Source: Euphorbia lathyris (taxonomy: Eukaryota; Streptophyta; Magnoliopsida; Malpighiales; Euphorbiaceae). Taken from it: a stretch of DNA of 64,000 nucleotides. The notes beneath the pieces are model-generated. The model was not told the DNA's origin. It searched no databases and was given only the letters and a program-made list of their open reading frames with translations. How positions within the stretch are numbered: the stretch's first letter is position 1; the number at the start of each line of letters is the position of its first letter. Made by a program: the position numbers and the translations under genes. Location: positions 77,715,256 to 77,779,255 of the forward strand of contig NC_088911.1 in the NCBI RefSeq assembly GCF_963576675.1. Reading direction: 5' to 3'. Positions 12,385 to 24,766 of the stretch are shown in pieces.

Positions 12385-15300
12385 TTACTCTGTACTAGAA
12401 CTGTCGAGGCATCAATAATCCGGGCACACAGAGAGCCTTAAAGCTCCTATGCAGTAATAATCGACCGGATTTAGTATGCATCTCGAAGCCGATGGTAGAA
12501 TTTAATTCAGTCTCTTCTTCTTTTTGGATTTCTCTTGGTTTGCAATTTGTCTCACAAAACGACAACAACACTATCTGGATTTTCTCCAGAATTGAATCTG
12601 CAGTTCGGTGCTCCATCATTACTATCCATGATCAGCACATCACTATAAAGTACAGTTTGAATGGGGCTGACTATCAGATTTCCTTTGTCTATGGTAGCAA
12701 CTCCTCGCGTATGCACCAGTTACTTTAGGAATCAATCTTAGCTATCAGAGGAGGCGAGAAAAGACTTGTCCTGGGGGATTTTAATGTTGTGACGGGAGCC
12801 CATGAAAAAACTAGCATCCCACCGTCAGCCAGCAGCTATCGTGACTTCAGGAACTTTATCAGTAATGGCAATCTAACTGAAGTTGATAATCTGGGCCTTC
12901 AATACACCTAGTCTAATGGGAGATTGGGTTCTCGACATATTGAATGCAAGCTGGATAGAGCTCTGGTTAGTGACGCTTTTATTGATGACTGGGATAGGCT
13001 TAGTTGTTTGGCCCTGCCTCGAAGCAATTCAGACCACAGTCCTATTATTCTCTCCTGTTCCTCAGGTATCTCCAGAAAGGCTCGATTCAAATTCCTTACC
13101 ATGTGGACCACGCACAGCTCTATCCACAAGCTGATCTCTGACCACTGGAGGGATAGTCATCTCTCGCTTCCTCCTGCCCAGCTTCTTTACCACAAGCTTA
13201 GAACACTTCGGCCTAAGCTTAGGACTTGGAACGCTGATGTCTTTGGTCATACGGATAAAAACATTGCAGCGGCTCTGGATCGTCTAGAAGAAGTTCAAGC
13301 GTCCATCTCCAGTAATGGCCTAAATGAAGATCGTCACGCTCAAGAGATGGCGGCTAGACAGGATCTTGATTTACAGCTATATAGGCAAGAACTGCTATAC
13401 AGAGATAAGAGTAGAGAAAAGTTGCTGGCTGCGGGAGATCGTAAATCAAGCTTCTTTCACCGAGCAGCAAAAATAAAAACGGTGCATTCCTCCCTCAACT
13501 CTATGCTAATTAATGGAAATATTGAGAGCAACGAAAATGTAATCTCACAGCACATTGTGCAGTATTATACGTCCCTTTTCACAGGAAGCAGGAGAATAAT
13601 AGACTACTCTGCTATCAACTCAGTCATCCCTCATGCTGTCTCTGATTTAGACAATGAAATTCTCACTAAAAAACCTACGACTGAGGAGATTAGAGATACT
13701 GTCTTCAGCATGAGCCGTGACAGTTCGCTTGGGCCTGATGGATTCGGAGGGGTGTTCTATCAGCATTTTTGGGATATTGTTGGACCTGATGTATGTCGAA
13801 TGGTCTTCAGCTTTTTTGATACTGGATGTATGCTCCCAGGTATGAATTCCAGTATTATTGCGCTTATTCCCAAGGTGGATGGTGCAAATGAAATTCAGCA
13901 ATTCCGCCCTATTGCCATGGGAAACTTCAACTATAAGATCATTTCAAAAATTCTATCTGATAGACTAGCGAGTATTGCTGCTGGTATCACTTCTGACAAT
14001 CAATTTGGTTTCATCTCTGGCAGAAGTATTCACCACTGTATTGCTGCGGCCTCAGAAGGAGTAAATCTATTGAAAAAGAAGTGTTATGGGGGTAATATGG
14101 CGCTGAAAATTGATATTAGGAAAGCATTTGATACCCTGGATTGGAATTTTCTTTTGGGAGTCTTGGAAGGGTTTGGTTTCTCTCTAAAGTTCAGAAGCTG
14201 GATATTGGAAATTCTTAGATCGGTAAGAATTTATGTCGCCTTTGGAGGCGGCTTCAAGGGTTTCTTTGGCTGCTCCTGTGGCGTTCGTCAGGGTGACCCA
14301 CTGTCATCCACGCTGTTTGGTCTTGCTGAAGATTTCTTGGGAAGATGGCTGTCCAAATTGGTTGGGGAAGGAAAATTTGATCCAATGTCCTACACTGGTA
14401 ATGTTGCCTTCCCTTCTCACCTTCTATATGCAGATGATATGATGATGTTTGGGAGAGCCTCTCTAAAAAACATGTCCTGTGTCAAAGACCTTTTTACTCT
14501 ATATGTAAGCATCTCGGGCCAGGAGGTCAACTGGGACAAGTCTCAAGTTATTTTTGGCATCTCGGTCACTGCTGCCCGCAGAACTCGATTGGTTGATGTC
14601 CTCGGGATTAGACTAGCCTCCTTCCTATTCAACTATCTTGGGGTTCCTATCTTCCAAGGAGCTCCAAAAGCACGCTACCTACAGCCTCTTCTTGACAGGT
14701 TCCTCAACAAATTCAGTATCTGGAGGGGGAAATCTCTATCCTTCGCAGGTAGGCTGACTTTGATAAAATCTTCACTGACAGGAGCTCTAATCCACTCCTT
14801 TCTAATTTACAAATGGTCGTACAATCTCATCTCGCGTGTCAATAAAGCAGTTAGAAACTTTCTATGGACAGGAGACAGAGATAGAAGAAAGCTAATAACA
14901 GTTCCGTGGAAAGTCTGCTGTCAGCAGCTTCAGCATGGTGGGTTGGGAATTAAAGACTTCAGAACTTTCAATGCTGCTCTGGTTGGAAAACTAAGCTGGG
15001 AATTAATTCAGGGCCGGAGTCATATTCCCTCTCTTCTCCATTATAGATTCCTTGAGAAGTCGAGATTAGCCAAGAACTGTATCTCAAATTCCTCTATCTG
15101 GACTTCCGTGAGGCCCATTTTCAACCAAATCCGGCTCAACGTCTCTTAGTGGTTCAGTGAAGGCTCAAATCTAAACTTCTGGACAGACAGATGGATTTTA
15201 CCTTCTGTTGCTGATCAAATTGGGATTGAAAGAAAGCTTCAGAGCAAGCTTTTTAACCCCATTCATGAATATAGACTCAATGGAAGCTGGTATGGTCTGC

Positions 15301-16391
15301 AGTCGCTCGCAGCTCAAGTTCAAAGCAACATTAATAGCATTCAATGTGTTACTAATATCGCAGATACTTGCATCTGGCAGCCTTCCGATTCCGGCAAGCT
15401 CTCAGTAAAGCTCCTTTATCTCACTCTCAATCTAGGGACTCCTGTTGATTGGAATAAACTTTTATGGAATCCTCACGTTCCTCCCAGGCGTGCGATGACC
15501 TGTTGGATGCTTATACATCGCAAGCTTCCGATTCAGGACCTGCTGCAATCCCGTGGCCTGTGCTTGGTGCAGCGGTGTGAACTTTGTAAGCAGCATGGAG
15601 AGAATATTGACCATTTATTCCTTTTTTGCAGCATAGCTTGGAGCCTTTGGAGAGTGATCTTACAGCTCTTTGGCATGGCGTGTTTCACCAGCGCTGATTT
15701 TGCCGAATTCTTTGCTAAAATCAGAACTGTGCGGATTAGGCGTAACTTGAGAATTGGTTGGAATTGTGCAGTGATTACCTGCATTTGGTATATCTGGACT
15801 ACCAGGAACAAAGCAATTTTTGATTCAGAGCTCCCCTCAATCCAAATTTTGTGCAGCAGGCTTCTGTTCTTTGTTAGAGAATGCATGCCCTCTTTGCCTA
15901 ATCACAGCCAAATCAAAGACCCTGATTTTGCTCTCGTTAGATGGATCTCGCCCCCTTGTAACTGGCTGAAAGTTAACACAGATGGTGCAGCTAACAACCA
16001 ATCCGGTAATGCAGGTGCTGGAGGAGTTTTCAGAAATGCTAGAGGCTTCGTGGTTGGCTGCTTCGCGTTTCCTATCCTTAATGCACAGGCTCATATGGCA
16101 GAACTCCGGGCAATTATCTTTGCAATTGATGCAGCCTGGGATAGAAATTGGAGAAGTCTATGGATAGAATCAGACTCAACTTATGCGGTTCGGCTTCTTA
16201 ATTGCAACTCTCTCGAGGTTCCTTGGATAGTTAGAAGAGATTAGATCCGCTGCCTCCACAGATTAGCCTCTATGCAATGGAAAATCACACATATTTTCAG
16301 AGAGGGAAATCAAACTGTAGATCAGCTCGCAGGCTTTGGTAAAGCTGCCAACTCTTTGACCTGGTGGCACTCGGCTCCTCATTTTTGTTAG
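12381..16391 (+). pseudogene. LINE ORF2 (endonuclease, reverse transcriptase, RNase H) with five TAG stops
   Basis: One continuous frame of 1337 codons runs from ATG 12381 to TAG 16389. Domains in order: an APE-type endonuclease (NCRGINNPGT near the start, GDFNV, SDHSPI); reverse transcriptase with FRPIAMGN, FGFISGRS, KIDIRKAFDTLDW, GVRQGDPLS and the catalytic YADD at residues about 683-686; a zf-RVT-type C-terminal segment; and an RNase H domain (VNTDGAA, GGVFRNARG, AELRAI, ESDS). Internal stops are all TAG, at 12396, 12726, 12909, 15147 and 16242. At 12396 and 12909 the family residue is clearly Trp. Catalytic residues are otherwise kept. The RNase H tail after 16242 is still readable to the true stop. 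Confidence 0.92.
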
Positions 16392-16619
16392 GCTTTAGTT
16401 TTTGATGACATTTGCAATGTAGCGCATATTCGTTTCTTTTAATTTCTCCTCTCTCTCCCTCCTCCTTCTTTTCTTTTCTCTCCCTATCTCTTTGTACAGT
16501 TTTCCTTTTTTATTAATAATATTCGGGTTGGTGGTCTGCGCTGGGGGTGCCAACCTAGTTGGGATGTCCAGTCGGCCGCCGCGTCCCATTCTTCGATTCA
16601 AAAAATATTGAAGCATTAG

Positions 16620-18150
16620 GGACGGGTATAAGCACACATGTCTTTGATCTTCGGTCTCAAGGCATTTATAAGCACAAAATTTCCTTTTTCCAAACTTATA
16701 CTAAGATTTATAAATATGAATTTAGGTTTCTGTTAACTTAATTGCTAGTCACGCCCGTGATAAGGGTGGTCTCGATCGTGACTTATAAATATTTTATTAA
16801 TTTGTGTCCGTTTAAGAGGTCTCGACCATGCCATGGGTGGACGCAACCGTGACTTTAAACTTTAGACACGTTATTTTGCTTTTAATTTATATTTTAACGT
16901 TCCTTTCATACCTCGATCGTGATAAGGGTGGTCGCAATCGTGGTCAAAAGTACCATTTTACTAATTGTGCTTCCCTTTCATACCTCGACTATGACATGGG
17001 TGGTCGTAATCGTGGCCAAAAGTTAAGATTACTATTACTTAATTAAATTAATATGAGTTAAAAATAAAATTTTAATATGGGAAAGAAAAATAGTACATTC
17101 ATCCTCTATTGACTTAAATCAACATGTATTATGACTATAGTTTCCTTAAAAACTTCAATTGAATTACTTAAAGTAAGATGGAATCAAATCAAGCAAAAAG
17201 TGTTAGTTTGATTAATTCCTATAAACCTAATTGAAAAATAGAAATAAGAATTATACTATCATGCATTAGCATAAAAGAAAAGAAAGATCCAAATAAAGAA
17301 TTTATTACTTATATACATTTACTCGAGACTTTTTCTTTATAAAATTATTTCGGAGATGTTTTAATAATATTCAATATTGTTGCCCTTGTAGAAATATTTA
17401 ACTATTTCTAGCATATGTAATATGTACTAAAAAAAATTTACGTAGGCGAAAATATGTATGTAAAAATAATATGACAAACATTCGTACTCAAAATAGGATA
17501 AGTGAACTATCTCCTCCTACACTTAAATTGGAGAATGTCCTCATTGTGAAAAAATTGATAATTCATAAAAGATAGAGTACGAAGTTATAAAACGAAATAA
17601 AGTAGTACTAAACAAGCATAAAATGAAAATAAAATTTAGTCCAAATAATAAGGAAAGATAAAACCTGAATGTGAAGGAGAATCCGTAAGTAAAAATATGG
17701 AGATTGTGTCGACTCAACTCCTTAGCGGTGGAAATATGATAATGACCGATGACGAGTGGAGTTATGTTCCTTACGCAAATGATTGATGTGTTCATCTACC
17801 TCATCGATGCTTAAGTTCGTTTGTCTATTGTTGGCATTTATTTGCGCCAAAAACTTGTTGTTTGCTTGTTGCGGGAATGGCTCTAATAACCGTATACTTG
17901 ATCCAAAACCCATTGCCAACCCACAACTTCATCTACATTGTCCCCGACGTCCTCATGTGGTGCCTCATCTTCGTGCCTTTCTTCATCCTCACCAACATCT
18001 GCATCCTCATCCTCTTCCTCTTGAATACCTTGCCCATGTGAACTCGAAGTACCAATATCGGAAAATAATCATCATAAGGAAGTGATTGAAACTGCTCCAA
18101 ACTACCTGTAGCATCCAAAACAATACTCGTAATCAAAGTACCCATAGGAA
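16620..18150. other. non-coding remnant of the Athila-type interior
   Basis: No domain is recognisable between the LINE duplication and the ORF1-like remnant. A four-copy repeat lies at 16740-17040 and is listed separately. The rest is AT-rich sequence with many stops on both strands. It occupies the place where protease, RT and integrase should be. Confidence 0.55.
16740..17040. repeat. four diverged copies of a GATCGTGA...GGGTGGTCGCAATCGTG unit
   Basis: Copies start near 16745, 16810, 16910 and 16980, each roughly 45-65 bp. Each has a TCGATCGTGA- or TCGACYATGA-like left half, GGGTGG in the middle and a CAATCGTG- or CAACCGTG-like right half, so each unit is itself a loose inverted repeat (TCACGATCGAG against GATCGTGA). 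They lie in the interior of the Athila-type element. Confidence 0.65.
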
Positions 18151-18179
18151 CCTGCTTATTGGTTGAAATGGAGGCTCGA

Positions 18180-18660
18180 TTTAAATTTGTCAAAAATCAT
18201 CCCAATGCTATCTACCACAAAACCCTTTTAAAAATGCAATCGAAAACGAACAAATCCCGATGTCGAACCTTCTACCCTTCAACATGCCCAAAAATAGAAT
18301 AGGATAAAAATATATGAAAATAGAAATTACAATGATCCTTAATGAACTTGCTAGAAGTGTTCTTGGGATTAAATTCATCCAAATTCGTCAAATATTGCCA
18401 AACCAGATTGGTTTGAAAATTGTTTAGGCTTATCATAAAAAAAATTTGCGTAGGAAAGCCAAACCAATAACCTATCTCCTCATACACAATTTTCATAAAT
18501 TTTACCTAAATCCCTAAATGCAATCCTCTCATTCTTTTTAGCATAGGAAAGAGTAATCAAAAGTCAATAATGTCTGTTTCATAAAAATGCTTCTACCACT
18601 TCCCTTTCTCATCTGAAATAATGTCGAATGGATCTATATTCAACATGCAAACGATTGTTA
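18180..18660 (-). pseudogene. Athila ORF1-like remnant
   Basis: The minus-strand translation gives EIGYWFGFPTQIFF, then LTNLDEFNPKNTSSKFIKDH, then FLSYSIFGHVEG. The pattern GFP, FNPKNTSSKFI, HR(V/I)LSYSIFG is that of the ATHILA ORF-1 family of gag-like proteins. Stops and frame changes flank the best block (18272-18496), so it is dead. It supports the Athila assignment made from the primer-binding site. No protease or polymerase follows it. Confidence 0.65.
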
Positions 18661-18954
18661 GAGGTGGAGGAAACTTTGTGAGTAACCTTTTTAGTGTATA
18701 AAATTTCGGACTTTATGAGAGAAAAAGATAGAAAAATGGAGGATTAGGTTATGGAGTTTATGTTTGGGGAAAAAGATGAATAGTAAAAAGGTGTATTGAA
18801 AATCAAAAATTAATATATAGGAAGAAAAAAAGTGTGTTGGATAGGTGAAAAATTGGTATAAACTAAAGGTGATTTGATATGGAAGAAGAAAAAGTATTTG
18901 AATGAGAGAAGACAATGGAAAAAGATCAAATTTAAGCAATTTTTTTGCCGAAAA

Positions 18955-20200
18955 TCGAAAATCTCGACTGAGATTTTTTAAAATCTCGATCGCGATAGAG
19001 ATTCTCATTGAGAAATAAATTCCTGCTTAAGTTTCTGACTTGCTGTTTCTGTAGAGATATTGATAATCTCTACAGGGATTTTTGTGCTGTTAGGCCAAAA
19101 ACTTGTATTTTTACATATTCAACTTATAAAAACTATTTCTTCTTGCAATAATGTTCCTGTAATGATATTTTAAACCTGTAAAAACTAAAAAACAAAACTA
19201 AAAATTAAATAAAAAGTTAGCCTTAAGGGCTTTCCTAAACTAAGAGTTATAAAATATATAATTACATTAACATGGAACATATACACAACCACAAAAATTG
19301 AAAGATGTGCAAACAAAAATATAGAAACATATTTACAGAGAATAACATTCTAAATACAACAAAACAAATCTAATCTTCATCTTCATTAATTGAAAATTCC
19401 TCGTGCTTGAGCCTTGTTTATTTACATGAATTGTGTACTGTCTTTCTTTTGAAGAAAGAAACCAAGGACCAAGACGAAATAGTTAATATTCATGTTTGAC
19501 AAATCATTCGTTCTCCAAGAACATGAAATGAAGGACGGAGAATGGTTAATAATTCTAATATACAACAAATAAAATTTCCAAATCCAATTTTCTTGTTCTT
19601 CGAACGGGAAGTAGATATCAACCTTCTATTTAATGTTTGTGAAGAATCCACAATATTACCTTGAAAGAATTTTTGGTGTTTAAAACTGATGAATTAAAAC
19701 AAAGATTTCAGAAATTCTAAGAATTAAAATTGTAAGTTTGAAAAATATGTCAAGTTTTTAATTTGTAAGTTTCTAACCAAAAATCGTGACTATTTAAAAA
19801 TGAAAAGGTGTCTTTGGTGAAAAATTAAAATTAAAATTCGAAATTAATGCATAAGAGAAAAAGGGAAAGAGGAGAAAATAAACTCACCAGCGCAGAAATA
19901 ATACGTGTCGTGGTCGAGATTCTGGGAATCTCGGTCGCGATATGCTTTGCCCACTGGCAAAGACATGCGCGCTGGACCTCCCTAAATCTCTATAGAGATT
20001 ATCAAAATCTCTACATGAGCAGAAACTTACTAACGACTTTAAAACAAGAATCTCAGTTGAGATTTTAATAATCTCTGCTGAGATTTTACTCTAAGGATGA
20101 AAAATAAAAATCTCTGTTGAGATTTTGATAATCTCTGCATGAGCAGAAATTTATAAAACTTCAAACAAAAGTCACTGTAGAGACTTTTTTTTTTTAATTT
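18955..20200. repeat. recurrent hairpin motif GAGATT...AATCTC in the Athila-type element
   Basis: At least six copies of an imperfect inverted repeat, GAGATTnTnnnAATCTC, often followed by GGTCGCG or CTGC, occur at about 18961, 19042, 19915, 19986, 20050 and 20108. The same motif occurs twice in each LTR (near 9870, 9960, 22337 and 22425). No protein-coding sense is apparent. Confidence 0.7.
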
Positions 20201-21231
20201 CTATACAAACAGAAACTTTAATTTTTTTTTTAAATCTAAAGACACTTGTTCTAATTAATTACAAATAGTTAAGATACATAACAATGTTTTTGGTATCTTT
20301 CAATAATCAAAAATCATTATTAATCTAAGTAAACTAAAGACTAATGTGTAAACTAAACTAACTATGAAATGTAAAAATCAAAATACGAAAAACTAGAAAC
20401 TAAAAATGTGATAATCCTTAAGAATTCCCAAGGAGAATCAAAATCATGGACAAAATCAATTACTTGGATCGGATTTAAATAATGGTCTCATCCATTTTAA
20501 CTTACCTGGAAACAATCAATCGGGAATTGAAAAGTAAAACTTTATCCCCAACTTCGAATTTATTTTTTTTAAGCGTTTTCTCAATTTAAGGATCTAGTGA
20601 TTCCGGTTAAATGCACGAACTTCTAGTTCTGCGCATGAACAGGAACTACGCGCATGAACTGAAACTTTCAAAATTATGTTAAAAGTAGACAATTCCTTCC
20701 TAGTGGATAAAATAATTTCAATGATTGTATTCCTCATTCCTACTTTCTGATATATCTGTCTGAAAAGAGTTGATTTGCTATTTCTTAGAAAGATAAATGT
20801 AGGTGTTTAACGAAATGATATGATAAAAGAAGAAATTATTTAGTTTTAATGTACGATTTGAATAAAATTTTTGCAAAGAGATATGATGTTTTGGTGAAGG
20901 GTTAAGTTTATAGAAAAAAGTTAAAGGTGTTTGGAAATAGATTATTCGAATTTCTCTTCCATGATGTATCTGCATGCTGAATTTCTTTTCTGTAGACTTC
21001 TTTTGTGAATTTGTACTGATGATCAAATCTCCTGTTCATCTTTGAGAAAACTTGGATTTTTTTTTATCTACAAACATCTAAATGCAAACGTTAATTAACA
21101 ACGAGGATTTAGTCCTAATGACCATCCTCAATAAAAAAACTATGAAATAAATTTATACATAAATTAAAAATAAGTCTATAAACCAAGATTCGGAATAAAA
21201 TAAAACAGTAATTAAAAATCAAATATCAACA

Positions 21232-21254
21232 CCGTTACCCGGCAACGGCGCCAA
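21232..21254 (-). other. primer-binding site of the Athila-type element
   Basis: On the minus strand, five bases after the 5' LTR end, the sequence reads TTGGCGCCGTTGCCGGGTAA. It is complementary to the 3' end of plant tRNA-Asp, as is usual for Athila and Tat elements. It confirms minus orientation. Confidence 0.8.
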
Positions 21255-21259
21255 AAACT

Positions 21260-22721
21260 TGTTAGGCGAATTCTGCAAGTACACGGTTTCGCTTATAGTA
21301 ATAAAATATCGATCCCACAAAGAACGTATGATAATTTGATTAGAACCTATTGTCTTGATTACATTCGTTTTTTCAAGGTTTATAGGAAATCGTTAATGGT
21401 TTCAAATGGTTTAAATTAGTTTCTAATCCTAATTTTGGTTATAGTTAATATTGCAATTTATAGCAATTATGTTTAGGTTAAAATAGAATTCAAGACTTGT
21501 TTACGCAAAGCAAGAAAGCAACTTATAACTTTGATCAGATTATTAAGATGTAACAATTTATCTAATAATGCAACTGCTGGGCTTCGAACTGCAGACAATC
21601 TTTCTACGGTCGGAACAGATTGCTACCTTAATCAAATTGGTGTTCTATGTTTGATAAGCCGAGCTATCGATCATATCAACCATAAATCCTATATTCTTTT
21701 AAGTGTTCAACAAAGTTTCCATTGAAATATATTTTGTGTAAAAGGGTTTTATTGAAAACACAAGTTTATTATTTTGAAGAACATTTGTTAGAACAGATTT
21801 CAAAATAACAACAGTAAACATAAATTGAATTGAAAAGATACATTATTAATGAGCTATGAATCGTCACAAGTTAACAGAGAATAAGAAATATGGATAGCAT
21901 TTTAACTAATTTGAGTTCTAGGTTGTCAATCCTTTGCTCAAACTTCGTAGGTTTGTCAGACCCTGGGGCACTTCCGCCGCTAATTCTTCTCACTGAATCC
22001 TCGAAATAGAGATCGTTGAATCCACTATCAGAGCGTAAACTCAACTTCGAACAAAACTCGAACTCTAAACGACAACTATAATAACTACATATTGTATCTC
22101 AAACTATTTACACAACTTGTAACTTTATAACAAGTTTGTGTAAAAAAACTAACATAAATTAGAAACATTCAACTGAACAACATTAATTCTGAATTTCTAC
22201 ATCTATTTATAATATTCCAAAAGGTGTGTTTGAAGGGTCGTATCTGTTGGTGAAGAGTCGCTTCTATCCGGACGAACAGACGCGTTGTTTCGAATTAAAA
22301 CATGTGAAATCTGTGCAGGAAAGTTGTTGTTTCTGTCGAGATTCTTGGAATCTCGGTCGCGGCTTTGGGTTGAGGGAGAATGTTGTACGAACGCATGTTT
22401 TAAAGTCTGAAACATGCATGTCGCGATCGAGATATTAGGAATCTCGATCGCGACAGAGACTTTTGTCTATGTTCGTAGATCGTTTCACAACTCTTTGTTT
22501 CAGTCTCTGAATTGTATGTGCCTTTTAGCTTGTAAATGTGATTTCTCTCTTGTTTTTGCTCAATTTTAGCTCCTATTTGGATTTTTCCAAATAATTAAGT
22601 ACCTTGCACAATAAAAACAAATATAGACATAAAAATATTCTAAATGAATATAATTAACATGATTTTAATACAAAACTAACGTAATTATTAATGATATTTT
22701 AGGTATATTTTGGGCTTATCA
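21260..22721 (-). repeat. 5' LTR of the Athila-type element
   Basis: This 1462-bp LTR runs from TGTTAGGCG to GGGCTTATCA on the plus strand. It lacks the MITE present in its partner at 8793-10640, so it shows the empty MITE site. Confidence 0.88.
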
Positions 22722-23039
22722 CCTAAACAGTTAATAGCAATGCACATGCATAACCTTTTACGATATACTTGCCACTTGGATTGTACTCGTTGAAAAGTGA
22801 GCACGGTGATGAAGTTTGCGATGCTGTAACCAAAAGTTCATAACTCATGCTGATAGCATCGAAAACACATCACCATTCTGAATTGTTTCAATTAGATAAC
22901 AAGCCAAGTGGAAGATATATGGTAAACCTATTTCAGCATCACCCACAACAATATCATACATGCAACCAATCAGTTCAAATCAACATAACAATATATACAC
23001 TAAATAAGTGAAAGAAATCTTCCCATGAGTTGATTGACA

Positions 23040-23480
23040 ATCTCTTCAGTCAGCCTTCCCATGTACTTAAGCATTCTATTATCCCTGCAAATATTATGTT
23101 AAAATACAAAAGAATTAGATGAGTTCATAACATTTTCAACATCACGCACTATATTGCCCTAGGTTAAAAAAGATAAAGACTCAAGCTTTTCATTAGTGAA
23201 TCTACCAATAAATACAATAAAATCAGTGTATCTAAGCGAGAGATCTAACCTTTTCAACAAAAGGTCTGAAAATTAATAGATCCTTAATCCAGCTGCTGAA
23301 ATCCACATACACAAGAACAAATCAGATGAGGAAAAGATAAATTAAAGAACAATGAAACTCTAATACATCCAGGAACGAAAAAATATGGCTTACCAGTGCC
23401 GTGTTTCGATCCCACTCACTCATAGTGATTGCATGTAGAAAGCAACCATGGAGGTAGAGAGGGATGAGAGGGATGAAGAT
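23040..23480 (-). other. conserved coding-like segment in the 5' half of CACTA B (unknown product)
   Basis: This is the inverted B copy of the segment described at 2580-3180. Read on the minus strand it contains MSEWDRNTAL, then a GTAAGCC donor, a later block SSWIKDLLIFRPFVEK bounded by a TTTCAG acceptor and GTTAG donor, and YMGRLTEEIVNQ. The conserved exon-intron order argues for a real ancestral gene. I do not recognise the product. Confidence 0.4.
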
Positions 23481-24323
23481 GGCGAAACCTAAAATGGTGT
23501 TTGGAATGAGAGAGAGGGGTTTATATATGAGTTGTGAAAGGGAAGTCAAACGATTGAGCGCCTAAATTTGGTATATGTTTTAGTTGGCCGCGTAAGTGAA
23601 ATTTCATTTGCCGTTTTTTTTGTTTTCGTATACAATGACAGTCATTTATTACAAATGTCATCTGATGAGTTAGTAAATTTTAACGAAAATACGCGTTTTC
23701 TTTGGATGACAGAATTGTGTCATCGGAAGGCCACATATGAATCGAGCGCATTTTCAATTAAGCTTTTAGATGATAGAATTTTAATATACTGTCATGAAAA
23801 ATAATTAGACGATAGGAAAAAAAATCTCTGTCATGTAACTTGTGTCATGTGAAAGGGAAAATGGCATAGTGATGCTACAACTAAATAAAGGGCCATATAT
23901 CTTCTAGTGCGACTTGAATATACATATGCATCCCTCCTTGCATGCTATTCGCACATCATGCCCCCCTTGCATGTTATTCGCACATCATGCCCCTCTTGCT
24001 GGCTCTTATGTCCATCTCTTTGAGTGTTGCCTTTCGGTTCTCCTTGAAATTCCAAATCTTCTATACTATGTACCTTCCACTTGGATTGTTATCTTATAGA
24101 AAAACATTCAACATGGTGATAAGTTTATGATGTTATCACCACAAGTTTTAAACTTGTGGTGACAACATCATAAACTTCATCACCATGCTCACTTTTCAAT
24201 GAGTACAATCCAAGTGGAAGGTACATAGTAAAGGAGATTTGGACAAAAAAAAGTTAAGCAGCACACACTTGAAAACCAAGGGGAACTTAATCTTTGAGCT
24301 GTGGAACTGCTTAGTGTTTTCCC

Positions 24324-24692
24324 TCATGCCCACTTTTCATGCTTATGAGTCCATCTCCTGGCAGTTGAATCATAATCTGCCTTATTGCTGAGGTATGCTC
24401 GACAACTTCTGCTTGCCCAGGAAATGGCTCCCCAATGAAGGGTTGTATTAGCAGTGCATATATATACCGCAACATCTACAAAATGCATAGACTAATTAGA
24501 TCACAAACATGATTAAATATTTATCAAATAACTAGATAAATTATGGCAAATCTAACCGTGGTAGTGGGATAGGCAAGGCAAGAAAGGAGATGTGGAAGAG
24601 AAAGCATCCCCTGAGTAGCCACATTAAGATGATAGATCATATTCTTGAAGTAAAACTGAAAATAGGAGGATCGTTTCATTAGTGTGTGTGTT

Positions 24693-24766
<74 letters not shown>

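Larger units (their letters stand above)
10865..16604 (+). mobile_element. L1-type LINE retrotransposon, near full length
   Basis: A 15-bp duplication ATATTGAAGCATTAG flanks the element (10850-10864 and 16605-16619), the kind of long duplication made by target-primed reverse transcription. The 5.74 kb body has a 230-bp 5' leader, ORF1 and ORF2 overlapping by ATGA, a pyrimidine-rich 3' UTR and a short A-rich tail. It lies inside the Athila-type element, so it is the later insertion. Both ORFs keep their frame throughout and are broken only by seven TAG codons. Confidence 0.92.
8793..22721 (-). mobile_element. Athila-type Ty3/gypsy LTR retrotransposon, internally deleted, minus orientation
   Basis: The flanking 5-bp duplication is CCTAA (8788-8792 and 22722-22726). 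LTRs lie at 8793-10640 and 21260-22721. Read on the minus strand, the LTR at 21260-22721 is 5' and is followed by GGCGCCGTTGCCGGG (21232-21254), the tRNA-Asp-type primer-binding motif typical of Athila elements. The other LTR is preceded by a purine tract AAGTGTGGGAG and the GGGACTAGCAAAAGT block, also Athila-like. Between them only a decayed Athila ORF1-like stretch (about 18180-18660) is recognisable. Protease, RT and integrase are missing. A hAT-like MITE sits in one LTR and a LINE in the interior. The two LTRs differ at scattered sites, so this is not a recent insertion. Confidence 0.85.
4111..23871 (-). mobile_element. CACTA element B, inverted, nested in A
   Basis: The left end begins CACTACGCCAAATAGC and the right end finishes GGGAAAATGGCATAGTG. 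The flanking 3-bp duplication is ATG (4108-4110 and 23872-23874). Its 4111 end matches the reverse complement of the 3' ends of A and C, and its 23871 end matches the reverse complement of their 5' ends, so B lies in opposite orientation. Own sequence is about 4.0 kb after removing the solo LTR (4363-6179) and the Athila-type element (8793-22721) with one copy of each 5-bp duplication. It carries a degenerate E2-like gene at 6770-7495. No transposase gene is visible. Confidence 0.88.

Noticed and set aside
11095..16391. Amber-codon readthrough making the LINE functional
   Set aside because: Seven TAG codons in one element are better explained by deamination; no suppressor or readthrough context is visible. 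Kept only as an observation on stop-codon bias.
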